Positions 48,996 to 57,899 of a stretch of DNA of 64,000 bases are shown here, in pieces (within the stretch, counting starts at the first letter, position 1; every line of letters begins with the position of its first letter). A model generated the notes under the pieces. That model did no database searches and was not told the DNA's origin. It saw only the letters and a list, made by a program, of their open reading frames with translations. The position numbers and the translations under genes were made by a program. Origin of the DNA: Marasmius tenuissimus. Its lineage: Eukaryota; Basidiomycota; Agaricomycetes; Agaricales; Marasmiaceae. Where the stretch lies: positions 992,001 to 1,056,000 of the forward strand of contig JAQOTA010000020.1 in the NCBI GenBank assembly GCA_029532415.1, in the 5' to 3' direction.

Positions 48996-50422
48996 TTATG
49001 AGCGCGGTCGAACCTGTAGATCTACCAATTCTGGACGCGATTCTAGATCCCCCGTAGTGTTTCCATTTTGCACGTGTATATTCACGCCTGCTTCAGAGTC
49101 GCCCCGATACTCATTTGTACGAATGACAACGAGGGTGGGAGCAATGCCCTAGCAGCACGAGAAATGATTCATGAGACTTGGGATTCTAAGGGAGGAGACA
49201 AACCACAACATACCGCCACCTGAATCAACACAGATCCAGCATCGAACCCATACTCAACCGGCAAAAGGTTACCTACGACGTCTACAGCCATGGCGATGAC
49301 AATCAAGAACCCAGACTCGAGACTAGTAGAAGTACAGATGGGTCACCATGAGCCTCGATCCATCGCGACCAAAAGCTTGACGTACAGAATAGACACGATA
49401 CTATTGAGCCGTCTAACTGTTGCTTTTTCTAGCGAATTTCCACGCAATCGTGAGACCCAAAGTAACCGTGCGGCTGAGGTAAATTATGGAACGCGGGTCA
49501 GCCAGGAAAGTTTCAGCGAAAGCCAGGTGCGTGCCAGTTACCTATCATACTGGCCAGTATAAGATTCAGAACACCGTTGGCGGCAAGACAGCCATTACCC
49601 ATCACTTTCAGTATTCGGGGGCCGGATAAGGATAGAGCACCAGTGATAACGGCCGTCACTATGTATCGGAGCAATGATAAGCACCAGTCACCTGCGAGCA
49701 CGGTAAAGGACTTACGGTCGATAAGAATCAAGCCGACGAGGGGTCCGACGACGTACCGTTTCTTATAGCCCCAAAGAACATAGCAGCGAAAGATCTAGGC
49801 GGGAAACGACAAATCAATGCAGGGGATCTAAAGCTCGAGATACATGGAATGGCCTACCATGATGCTGTCCGCCGCTAAACTAAGCACACCTTGCACGTCA
49901 GGACATAGATAGCAAAGAGAAGAATGCTTGTTCCGTACGCCATTACCAAAAGAATACAATATCGACAAATGCTGAAAGTATACCTGTACGTCAGTCACGC
50001 TTCAGCGAAAGAGGATAGATTGAACCTTACTCCAAATCATCAACGACATCCCGCGATCTCGCGGGGAGCTCAACTCCCTCGTACGCCCAAAGGATCTCAG
50101 CCGCGCTGATGAGGTCGTCTACCAGAGATATAGGCACGCCGATTGAAGCCAGAGCGAACAAGAGTACAAGAATAATTCGATAAAAGCGGAGTTCAGGAAA
50201 CGAATTTCGAGATTTGAGGATGGACAGCGCCCTTCGGAAGAGGAAAATGTAAATGGCATAAAGAAAGAGGTTGACCTAGGATGTAAGAGAAAAGATGAAT
50301 AAACGGATAACCCATTAATGTCCGATAGAAACGCGCACTGAGTTCACGAGCAGGGGAGTCACGAATACAAGGCGAAAAATTCTAGTGAGTGTGTAATGAG
50401 GATAGACAGAGCCATCAAACAT
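48996..50422 (-). CDS. Seven-span membrane protein, array member T2
   Basis: Complete paralog of T1. The start MFDGSVYPHYTLTRIFRLVF is followed by a GTGCGC donor. ICRYCILLVMA joins LAADSIM through an intron with a GTACGG donor, then IFRCYVLWGYKKRYVVGP. VTAVITGALSL and VLNLILASMIG form middle spans. The C-terminal span GIAPTLVVIRTNEYRGDSEAG leads into a hydrophilic tail ending at TAA 48996-48998. Exon structure follows T4 and T5. Two inverted-repeat elements sit immediately upstream, the nearer only 5 bp from the TATA box, so expression of this copy is probably altered. Function is unknown. Confidence 0.75.
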
Positions 50423-50462
50423 GGTAGTTGAAGCTCACCTTCTTGATACATGTCTCACAGGT

Positions 50463-50469
50463 TTTATAT
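50463..50469 (-). promoter_or_regulatory. TATA box of T2
   Basis: ATATAAA on the minus strand, about 41 bp upstream of the ATG at 50422. The equivalent CACATATAA motif precedes the orphan exon at 61213. The inverted-repeat element begins at 50474, only 5 bp further upstream. Confidence 0.55.
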
Positions 50470-50473
50470 GTGA

Positions 50474-50890
50474 CAGCTGGCCCAATAATTCTAGCAAGTT
50501 TTTTGATTTTTCGTGCTCATAGTTTTTGTTTAGTGTACAAACAAAATATGACCCGATTTGGTGTAGTCATGGTGCCACCCAACGGAGTTCAGCTTCGTTC
50601 AACATTCGTCATACCCAAACCAACGACGGTGAGTCTTCAACCAATGAATCAAATGACAAAAAATGAGCACACACCAATGCTCAGTTAGCCAACCAGCTTT
50701 ATGTTCATCCAATATCGAAGAGATATGTGCGTAGGTACCATTCTGACGGTGGGGCAAGTCGTGGCCCGTGGGGCGAAGGAAAGCTAAATTGATGGGCCCA
50801 TACCAAATCGGGTCATATTTTTTTTGTACACTAAACAAAAATTATGAGCACGAAAAATCGAAAAACTTGCTAGAATTATTGGGCCAGCTG
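50474..50890. mobile_element. MITE-like inverted-repeat element 1
   Basis: 417-bp element with nearly perfect terminal inverted repeats of about 88 bp, starting CAGCTGGCCCAATAATTCTA and ending in its reverse complement. No transposase frame is present, so it is non-autonomous. Flanks are GA on both sides. The paralogous upstream region near 61256-61276 has TGTGAAAACCAGCC uninterrupted, where here the element plus a duplicated GA intervene, giving a 2-bp target duplication. The interior of about 240 bp is unlike element 2. Related by its arms to element 2. Confidence 0.85.
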
Positions 50891-50957
50891 GAAAACCAGC
50901 CGTACAAGAGCCACTCTCAAGCCCCCGATGATGTGGAGCGAGCACTTGCCTGGTATA

Positions 50958-51198
50958 CAGCTGTCCCAATAATTGTAGAAAGTTTTGCGATTTCTCGTGC
51001 TCAGAATTTTTGTTTAGTGAACAAATAGAATATGACCTGATTTGGAATGGTCGCGGTGCTAGAGGGTGTTAGGCCCCACCAGCACCCACGGAGCCCATTC
51101 AGTTTGCATTCAGTAGGGGATCACATTGTGTTTGTACACTAAACAAAGATTCTGAACACGAAAAAGCGCAAAACTTTCTACAATTATTGGGACAGCTG
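50958..51198. mobile_element. MITE-like inverted-repeat element 2
   Basis: 241-bp element with inverted arms of about 85 bp, ends CAGCTGTCCCAATAATTGTA and its complement, flanked by TA on both sides (50956-50957 and 51199-51200). TA duplication and short non-coding length fit a Tc1/mariner-superfamily MITE. Its arms resemble those of element 1 at most positions (AAGTTTT, TCGTGCTCA, TTTTTGTTTAGTG). No coding capacity. Confidence 0.85.
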
Positions 51199-51584
51199 TA
51201 AATGTTGGTACCTCATCGGGTGACTGAGCCTTCAGAGTGCCAGCGCCCAAGCGAGGACAGTAAGCCATTCGGCCGTTTAGAGCAGAGGCAACCGATCTGT
51301 ATGGCGGGCATTGAGTGTGGAATGAAAGTATGTTACGGGGGAGACGGTGATTATCGACACAAATGGGTTGGAGTATCTGGGACACTGATCCGAGATTCTC
51401 GCAAGTAGAGGTGGGATAGTACTCTTCGATACCCCAGACTGGAAGGTCAAGCGAGGTTTAGCTGATATGCTCAGCAATGATCATGATGCGTGGTAGTTAG
51501 TCAAATATGCCACTTCCCGTGATGGCGAACACACGACGTGTGTCAGTCTGTCTTCAGGATACACACTTAGTTGACTCCCAATTT

Positions 51585-51875
51585 AGGGCCACTGACTCCC
51601 GTCTGAATATCAAATTTCCCGTACTGTTTTTCGCATAGCCACAGGATCAACACCTGTTTAGCCACCCCGGTATCCATTTGCACAGACGACGATGGGTGTA
51701 GGGGCAATGCCCCACGAGTATGCACAATGAGGCTTGAAATTCGAAGAATGGCAACAAACTACAACGTACCTTTAACATACCTTTATCTGAATCATCACAG
51801 CTCCCGCATCAAATCTGTCAGAGGTTGCCTACAACGTCTATGATCATCATGACGGCGAGTCAGAGTGCTGATATA
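51585..51875 (-). pseudogene. Seven-span membrane protein pseudogene T3, 3' part
   Basis: Carries sequence equivalent to the last two exons: VMMIIDVVGNL followed by a small deletion and stop, and GIAPTPIVVCANGYRGG followed by a premature stop. Homology to the paralogs ends around 51865-51875, where the DIRS-type element begins. The gene resumes at about 57750. Confidence 0.7.
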
Positions 51876-51882
51876 AGATGGA

Positions 51883-51936
51883 CTGCTGCGATGAGAGGAG
51901 AGAGGATATCTCTACGATATCCCTTGTTCGCAGCAG
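51883..51936. repeat. Hairpin at the left end of the DIRS element
   Basis: CTGCTGCGA (51883-51891) pairs with TCGCAGCAG (51928-51936), only about 8 bp inside the inferred terminus. A probable terminal or recombination-site structure; inference. Confidence 0.5.
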
Positions 51937-52068
51937 AGTATGAACTCCTGTGAAATGAGTATACACGTAGATCGTGTATCTGAACAGTAGGACACGACAG
52001 TGCTAGATATGAGTATGCACGACAGTGCTGGGTCATTAGGGAGAGGCTTTGCCGGAGGCCTGGGCCTG

Positions 52069-52122
52069 GGCCCCGAAGGGGCCACGTGGAATCTGCCTGA
52101 TACGAGCATGTGATTCCACGTG
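52069..52122. repeat. Hairpins in the element's 3' untranslated part
   Basis: Two adjacent inverted repeats: GGCCCC-GAA-GGGGCC (52069-52083), and CACGTGGAATC (52083-52093) pairing with GATTCCACGTG (52112-52122). They lie between the recombinase stop and the left terminus and could act in transcript ending or circle formation (inference). Confidence 0.5.
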
Positions 52123-52405
52123 ATAGCGCGACTTGAACGCGACGGAAACCAGGTCCAGGTCTGAGTCACTCGGGAACAGCTCCTGAGTCCATGAAGGTGA
52201 CGGTGGCTGTGATCCCAGCCCGAGCGCATGCGTACAACGGTCAGTCGCCGGCAACCTGAATGGAAGAAAGGTTATGTCGAAAAGGCTGGCCTACCCCCGG
52301 AAGCGGGTGGGAGGGCCATACTATCTGCATACTATCTGTGGACCCATGATAACAATCAATATACAGGTGATTTTGATTTTCTACAAGAAAAGAAGCTACA
52401 CGGTA

Positions 52406-53961
52406 TTACAATTCAGATGATCCTGTTTCATGAATAAGCTCTACAATCTCTGATGAGAGTCCAGTCTGTAATCTAAAGGTATCAATGGAAGAATTTACTG
52501 TGGATATACGTTGCAATGAATAAGCTTTAGAAGTAGCTGCAGGAAGAATTTCGGAAATACGTCTCCAGTATGTGAGAAAAGCTAAGGAATTCCAACCGCC
52601 TGTCTTTGCCACAATCTCGGGTGGAACGCCTGCGAGTAACAGTTCAACAGCCCCGCCGATCCTGAAACTATGACCAAGAACGTGGTAGAGAGAGGCCCCA
52701 CGCCAAATGCCATAGCAAATATTAAGGAAATCTTGTTTAGGGAGCATGCGAGGTTTCCCGTCGCTGTCTAGATACGAGAAGAGTGGGAAAGTATTGGGGA
52801 TGTTTCGGGAGTTGACCTGTAGGTGTGTCTTGAAGGCGGATACAGGACATATGCCGTTATTGTCAGGGTGTGATGTGAGGACAATGTCGGCGCCGAGTTC
52901 TCGAGTGGATTTGGTCCAAGGGATGTGGAAAGAGCATGATGTGTATCCGTTGGCAAGGACATTGAAGGTATAAGTGACCGCATTTGTGACATGGAACCTT
53001 GGGTTGAATTTCGACTCGGAAGGGATGGTCGTCTCTCCGAGACAACGGCATGCAAAGAATGTCACGCAGGTGATCGCCCACACACAGACGTGGAGAGGGA
53101 TGCTGAAGTCGAGGCCATCCTTGAGAACGTGTAAGTGTCTCATGGACACTGGATCCCTCGGTTTCCGCTTGTGTACGACCCCTGCCTTATTGGCTGTTGT
53201 CCTCGCCATCTTGATTTGGATATCCTCCCCACACCATGGCGCACCCTTCACGTCATGCCATGCCTTTATGCCAGACAACCAGTTGCTGATTGTCTTGCCC
53301 GAGACCTTCCCTTTGTGATGGCCAATGAACGCCAGGATCAGAGTTCTGTGGGCAGCTGTGTGAACATGAGTAATCTGTACCTCAAAGTCGGAATAGAAAA
53401 CTGACGCATCCTCATCCACTCTGGGATCTTATGCTTGTCATAAAACTGAGTGATCCGAAGAGGGCCTGCAGCATACACAGTACGCGTGGATCCTTCCAGC
53501 GCACCCTCTATGACCCCATCAGCCAACTGCCGGATTTCCTGAGAATATAGCTCTGACTTCTTTATTTCACGGTCCCGCGAAAACTCTGTGTCCCATGCAA
53601 AGATTCGGTCCTTAGCCAAGACCTTGGGTCGTAATTCGTGATATGTGTATTCGCTGCCCTTCCAGGGCACTCTTGTGATTGGTGAGAAACGAGAAGAATG
53701 TGACCGAGAATGAGTTTGAGAGGGAAGTGGGGCTGCTTGAGATTGATGTGGATGGTGAAAATGAGACGAAGACGAAGGGGATTGACGATGAATACAAGAC
53801 GAAGAAGATTGGGAAATTGAGTCAAAGAAAAGTTGATGACGAAGGGGAAGACCAGAGTCTGAATGCGAAGATACCAGTTTCGGAGATGCAGAGATGCGCG
53901 AAGTCTCTGTCTCCACGGCCTCATCTGAGGACGTCTTCGAGAGCAAGAATTGCCTAAACAT
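52406..53961 (-). CDS. DIRS tyrosine recombinase
   Basis: 501-residue recombinase that would integrate the circular cDNA. Exons 53961-53406 and 53355-52406 are joined by a 50-nt intron (GTCAGT...CACACAG); splicing restores RMPAHRTLILAFIGHHKGKV, whereas without it each frame is broken. The N-terminal 130 residues are Ser/His-rich. The SAM-like core-binding region has GKVSGKTISNWLSGIKAWHD. Catalytic residues can be placed: Arg near 289 (CRCLGET), His-x-x-Arg near 411-414 (GHSFRIGG), a Trp in TGGW in place of the second His, and the nucleophile Tyr near 447 (LTYWRR). This R-H-R-W-Y set is that of DIRS/Crypton-like recombinases. The start ATG overlaps the upstream pol stop (ATGTTTAG). All key residues are intact. 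Confidence 0.85.
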
Positions 53962-56539
53962 AGGACAGGGAATCTACGAGGGCGTCCGGCAATGCGAACG
54001 TACATGCAAGCTTTTTCTCCGGCGATCCCAACGTCCCGCGCGAAACGGGGTCAGCCGGATTTTTCTCGGATTCGACGTAAACAATGTCGAGGATGATGTT
54101 AGACGCACATAACACATCATAGATGCGTCTGAGTGCAAGGTTGATCCAGAAATTCGGTGATCGTGACTTGATGACCGCACCGATGGTTCCCTGGTTATCC
54201 GAGTGGATACGGATGGTGCAATCCCGATATCCTCTCTCCCCAACGTAATAAGTTGCCAGCTCCACTGCTAAGGTCTCAAGCCAGCAGATATCTCTACCCG
54301 GAACCTTCCATCCAGGATTCAACGCGTACGCCGCCCATTCCTCTCCGAACACTATCCCGATGCCCCAATCTGTTGAAGCATCCACGTATAAACCTATGTC
54401 AACCATCGGGCCCTTTGGACTGAGTTGCCGATAGAATAAAGGGTCTCCAAGTACGTCGTACCACCAGCTGAGGTCCTTCATCATGGAAGGGGGAACATAT
54501 CTCGTGAGGTAACGGTTACCCTTGTACGAAGCCGCGAAGTTGGACATGGAAGCTAGCCGTGTTCTACCCTCTCTGTGCACGAAAGCACAATGGCACAGGG
54601 TGCCGTGAACGCTCTCTACGAGTTCCAAAGGGCAACGCTTGCCGTCATAACCATCGATGAACGTCTTCACCTTGGCCCGGTACTTGACCCTCTTGACCTC
54701 GGTCAACGAGACTCGTTTCAACGGCAAATTCCAGTCGAAACCCAGGTAGGTGATGACCCACAAGAAAGCCTTGTCGCACTTCTTGAGGTTCCATGGGGTA
54801 CGGAGCTCCTTCACCACCTCCATCATCTCCACCATGTCATACTCGTACTCGAATAACGTCTCGTCAGGACGGTGTGGGTTGAAAGGAATAGGGGATCTGG
54901 GATCTGGAGGTGGAGGAAGGGTCGACAGGAAAGAGGAGACCTCCAGCGTGTCTGTGGGTCTAGTAGAAAGGGTACGAGGTGCTTCTGATATCCTCGCCTG
55001 CTCCACGGGCCTGAAGATGCCATCTTGGCACCTTCTGCGAATTGGAATCCGTCCGTTCGCCAGGTCATCCTCATATTTGACGATTGGCTGAATACCCTCC
55101 GCAATCCAGTAGTCTACCATCGCGTTCGCAATCATGCCTGAATTGCTACTCGCTGAGGCGGCACCGAAAGGGAAACAGTGGTCCATGTAGAACATGTTTG
55201 GCCTTCCCTGCACAACCAGCCATGGCTTGTGGTCGGGTACGACTGGGCAGGTACGGTGAAACTTCTCAATGTCTTCAGAAGCGGCCTGAAAGCCTTCACG
55301 CGCTGTAGCCACCTGAAAACGAATGAGCGAACTGATCGCCACCACGTAGACACTAAGGCACTCGACACGATCACAATATCGATGCCCGTAAGGCGTCACC
55401 ATCCACAATGAATGACTGGTGTGAAGGCGTGCTTCAACGAAACACCCATAAGCAGCGGCCATACACATCAGAGTATGCCGAGTGGCAGGACGCACATCTG
55501 AGCGCCTGGGTGGCCATACCCATCGGAGTATGCCGAGTAACAGAACGCACATCTGAGCGCCTGAGGAAAATGAAATAAAACTCACGAGTTCGGCGAACTT
55601 TGAAGCTGTGTCGAATCTGGTAGGAAAATCCTCCTTCGCGATGAATGAATTCACCGCGGGGAAATCCTTCGACTCCTTTGACAGGTGTCGGCACACCCTA
55701 TATTTTGGGGGCTTCTCCGGTCCCTGGTCCTGAACTGCAACGATAAGAGGCGATGATACAAAGGGACCCCTCATGATCTCCTCCATCTCTTCCTTGGTGA
55801 ACGGTCCATTGAACCTGCCACTCTCCAGCTCCGACTCGATGTATTCGTCTATGACCTGTGGGTATTCAAAGCAGGTTTGATGGTTTCGGATGATGATGGT
55901 ATGTTTTAGCTCGGGCATGCGACCTAGCGGGAACCCGTGACGGAGATTATTCGTAAGACGTGGATATATGTCGGTAAGGTCGTGTTTGGATAATGCCGCC
56001 TCAAAGGCGTCGGCGCTGTACGGGGTAATGATCTTTTTGAATAAACCATTATGGATGCAATTGTCGGATATTGGAGGACGATGGATGATGAAAGAGGAGA
56101 GGTCGGCATAGGAAAGTTTTTCGGGGATAGAGAAAGTGGCGAAAAGAGATTCCAGGTCAATGGAGCTCTCATTTCCGTTCAGCTGAGGCGGGCTTGTATT
56201 CTGCTGGGCGTTCCCGGCAAGACCACGCGAAAGCGTGGTGGGTAGCACTGCCGCAGAAAGTGCAGAGATGCTCGTAGGAGCAGTTGCTTCCGCATTTTTT
56301 ACCAGTCGCGTTCCACGGGATGCAGATGGGTCGTTTTGAGGAAGGGTGGACGACCCTGGAGTTCTCGAGTTTGGCCCAGAGTGTGGCCCCATGAGACGAA
56401 ACGTGCTCGTTTGACCTGTGACCTCGGTTGCTGCAGAGTAGGCAGCAGGGGGACCGAGTGTTACCCTTGCTGCCCCCTTGAAAGGGACCCGAGCGACCAC
56501 CGTCGGAGAACCTGGAGCGAGGGCGGTCCTCATCAGCAT
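53954..56539 (-). CDS. DIRS reverse transcriptase-RNase H polyprotein
   Basis: Copies element RNA into DNA and degrades the template. The 861-codon frame stays open to TAG 53954-53956. Reverse transcriptase: RVCRHLSKESKDFPAVNSFI, FDTASKFAEL, then, after a probable 273-nt in-frame intron (55585-55313, GTGAGT...TTTTCAG), VATAREGFQAASEDIEKFHR, HCFPFGAASASSNSGMIANA and the catalytic box KYEDDLA near residue 488. RNase H: LYVDASTDWGIG (about 718), WLETLAVELA, RIHSDNQGTIG (about 778), NPADPVSRG. The first about 120 codons overlap the gag frame (+1 phase); the true start or shift site is not evident. About 770 residues if spliced. No methyltransferase domain is seen, unlike some DIRS elements. The active-site acids are present. 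Confidence 0.85.
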   Translation of the reverse strand: MLMRTALAPGSPTVVARVPFKGAARVTLGPPAAYSAATEVTGQTSTFRLMGPHSGPNSRTPGSSTLPQNDPSASRGTRLVKNAEATAPTSISALSAAVLPTTLSRGLAGNAQQNTSPPQLNGNESSIDLESLFATFSIPEKLSYADLSSFIIHRPPISDNCIHNGLFKKIITPYSADAFEAALSKHDLTDIYPRLTNNLRHGFPLGRMPELKHTIIIRNHQTCFEYPQVIDEYIESELESGRFNGPFTKEEMEEIMRGPFVSSPLIVAVQDQGPEKPPKYRVCRHLSKESKDFPAVNSFIAKEDFPTRFDTASKFAELVSFISFSSGAQMCVLLLGILRWVWPPRRSDVRPATRHTLMCMAAAYGCFVEARLHTSHSLWMVTPYGHRYCDRVECLSVYVVAISSLIRFQVATAREGFQAASEDIEKFHRTCPVVPDHKPWLVVQGRPNMFYMDHCFPFGAASASSNSGMIANAMVDYWIAEGIQPIVKYEDDLANGRIPIRRRCQDGIFRPVEQARISEAPRTLSTRPTDTLEVSSFLSTLPPPPDPRSPIPFNPHRPDETLFEYEYDMVEMMEVVKELRTPWNLKKCDKAFLWVITYLGFDWNLPLKRVSLTEVKRVKYRAKVKTFIDGYDGKRCPLELVESVHGTLCHCAFVHREGRTRLASMSNFAASYKGNRYLTRYVPPSMMKDLSWWYDVLGDPLFYRQLSPKGPMVDIGLYVDASTDWGIGIVFGEEWAAYALNPGWKVPGRDICWLETLAVELATYYVGERGYRDCTIRIHSDNQGTIGAVIKSRSPNFWINLALRRIYDVLCASNIILDIVYVESEKNPADPVSRGTLGSPEKKLACTFALPDALVDSLSYV
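55457..55566. repeat. Tandem 2 x 55 bp duplication inside the pol intron
   Basis: Units 55457-55511 and 55512-55566, both beginning GGCCATAC and containing GAGTATGCCGAGT and CGCACATCTGAGCGCCTG. They differ at a few positions. Located wholly inside the inferred 273-nt intron of the RT gene, which explains its unusual length for this genome. Confidence 0.8.
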
Positions 56540-57602
56540 ACTTCCTGCGCTTGACCTCCCGTTCTTTCTCGGCTTCCTCCTTCAAGTCCCTCTTCAACTT
56601 AACGGCGTCCTTGACACGCGTGTAGGTCGTCTGGTCAAAGGCCCATGCCCTTTGGTACCGCTCCGTCCTAATCCGGATCTCTTCAGGTTTCCAGAGAGGG
56701 TACGTCTCCTCTCTGTCGACGAAAGCCTCGAAGGCGGTGACGTGTTTCTTCGCCCACTTGGCGTGAAACTCACGCCCGTGCCTCTGTTCTCTCTGCATCT
56801 CGAAACCCCACCAGTTTAGCAGGGCCTCGTTGTTCTGCGAGAAAGTCAGGCCTTCGGTACCTTTACCGTCCAATTTGACGCTGAGTTTCGTGCAAAGCTC
56901 CGTCAAATCAAGAACTTTGTACGTGCCGTAAGTCGTCGAGTGTTTCGCAGATTTGATTATATGCTCGTTGACTTGAATATACTCGAGGTTCTTGTTTGTG
57001 AATAGACCGAGGGGAACGGGAAGTTTGTGAGCGTAGTCGGCGTAGTCAAAGAGAAGGTCTGGGTAGGAGGGGACTTCAATAGCGGTCTCGTCGCGCATGG
57101 TTTCGACAACGACCGGGACTGGGATTTTGTCGGCATTCTTGGTGCTGGAAGTAGTTTCGGAGCCGCGGGGAGGTGAACCGTTGCCCGAAGGTGTGGTTTT
57201 TGCCTTCTGCCATCCTCTCTCTATCTCTGCAGCCTTATCCGGTGTCAACCATTCCTTCACCTTCTCAAAATACGATTTTGTTTTGAGTAGTTCTTCCTCT
57301 TCCTCCGTATACGACCATAACGAGGCTTGCGGCGAAGCTGGTCGGCAATTCTCCACGTCAGGGTCTGCAATACTCGCCTCATCCTGTTCCTTCCTCCCGA
57401 TATTCCGCTTCCAAATAGCCAAGTTCCTCTTAATCTTGTTCAGAAGAGGTACGGTCTTCATGAATTCAACCATTTCGGCGGGTGTATGCGTCCTGCGTTG
57501 TCGTTGATCGTTCGAGAGGGAGTTGGCTTTGACTAGGCCTAACCTGACTCGTAATGTTTCGGCCGTCGAGCGAGGAGGTGACGATGATTCTCCTTGGGTC
57601 AT
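56169..57602 (-). CDS. DIRS Gag-like nucleocapsid protein
   Basis: 477-residue first frame of the element, starting MTQGESSSPPRSTAETLRVR and ending PAEYKPASAERK at TGA 56169-56171. The N-terminal two-thirds is helical and charged, with no catalytic motif. The C-terminal 90 residues hold clustered Cys/His: CCLLCSNRGHRSNEH, CIPWNATGKKCGSNCSYEHL and CTFCGSATHH..SC, resembling the zinc-binding tail of Gag proteins in mushroom DIRS elements. It probably packages element RNA. It precedes and overlaps pol by 371 nt in another phase. A hypothetical 'zinc-finger gene' reading is possible, but the order and strand make Gag much more likely. Confidence 0.75.
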   Translation of the reverse strand: MTQGESSSPPRSTAETLRVRLGLVKANSLSNDQRQRRTHTPAEMVEFMKTVPLLNKIKRNLAIWKRNIGRKEQDEASIADPDVENCRPASPQASLWSYTEEEEELLKTKSYFEKVKEWLTPDKAAEIERGWQKAKTTPSGNGSPPRGSETTSSTKNADKIPVPVVVETMRDETAIEVPSYPDLLFDYADYAHKLPVPLGLFTNKNLEYIQVNEHIIKSAKHSTTYGTYKVLDLTELCTKLSVKLDGKGTEGLTFSQNNEALLNWWGFEMQREQRHGREFHAKWAKKHVTAFEAFVDREETYPLWKPEEIRIRTERYQRAWAFDQTTYTRVKDAVKLKRDLKEEAEKEREVKRRKYADEDRPRSRFSDGGRSGPFQGGSKGNTRSPCCLLCSNRGHRSNEHVSSHGATLWAKLENSRVVHPSSKRPICIPWNATGKKCGSNCSYEHLCTFCGSATHHAFAWSCRERPAEYKPASAERK

Positions 57603-57689
57603 ATTCGTTCGAAAGACACGAAAGGACGCGAGAAAAAAGAGCTCAGAGGGAGAGTGAAGCGACGAGATGAGCGTCAGAGGAGAGAAGAT

Positions 57690-57705
57690 GTTTAGGCGCC
57701 TAAAC
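57690..57705. repeat. Perfect 16-bp palindrome near the right end of the DIRS element
   Basis: GTTTAGGCGCCTAAAC, about 45 bp inside the inferred terminus and 88 bp before the gag ATG. Could be a recombinase or terminal structure (inference). Confidence 0.55.
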
Positions 57706-57749
57706 AGCGCTGGCGCTCATCTCTCGCGTCAATCTTATCTCGGACCTAG

Positions 57750-57880
57750 GTTAGGAGTACACACGATCGCTCACCACGAGCCTCAATTCATCGTGATGAA
57801 GAGCTTGACGTACTGGATAGACACGAGTGGCAAGCAGTAGAGCGCTGATCTCGTACCCCATCACCTAGTCTCTCCACCCG
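57750..57880 (-). pseudogene. Seven-span membrane protein pseudogene T3, 5' remnant
   Basis: Resumes paralogous intron sequence (TTAGGAGTACACACG, compare 62034) to the right of the DIRS element, then the end of exon 7 (ending in a GTACGT donor). It jumps at about 57826-57830 to sequence matching the exon 3 region (compare 59550-59590). An internal deletion of several exons therefore accompanies the insertion, and exons 1-2 are absent. Confidence 0.6.
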
Positions 57881-57899
57881 GACTACTACGGTGTACCCA

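Larger units (their letters stand above)
51875..57750 (-). mobile_element. DIRS-type (tyrosine recombinase) retrotransposon
   Basis: About 5.9 kb element encoding, in order on the minus strand, a Gag-like zinc-knuckle protein, a reverse transcriptase-RNase H polyprotein and a tyrosine recombinase. RT plus RNase H plus tyrosine recombinase, with no DDE integrase or protease, is diagnostic of the DIRS order. Boundaries come from comparison with T4 and T5: paralogous sequence stops at about 51875 and resumes at about 57750. No flanking target duplication is evident, as expected for recombinase-mediated insertion. Both ends carry inverted repeats: a hairpin at 51883-51936 on the left and a perfect 16-bp palindrome at 57690-57705 on the right. 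All three frames are open when two apparent introns are removed, so the copy could be recently active. Confidence 0.85.

Noticed and set aside
53338..53419. Frameshift in the DIRS recombinase
   Set aside because: The two frames are joined smoothly by a 50-nt GT-AG intron that restores the family-like sequence, so I treat it as spliced rather than broken.
56169..56175. Gag stop overlapping an ATG (ATGA) as a reinitiation site for pol
   Set aside because: The ATG in ATGA is in a third frame, not in the pol frame.
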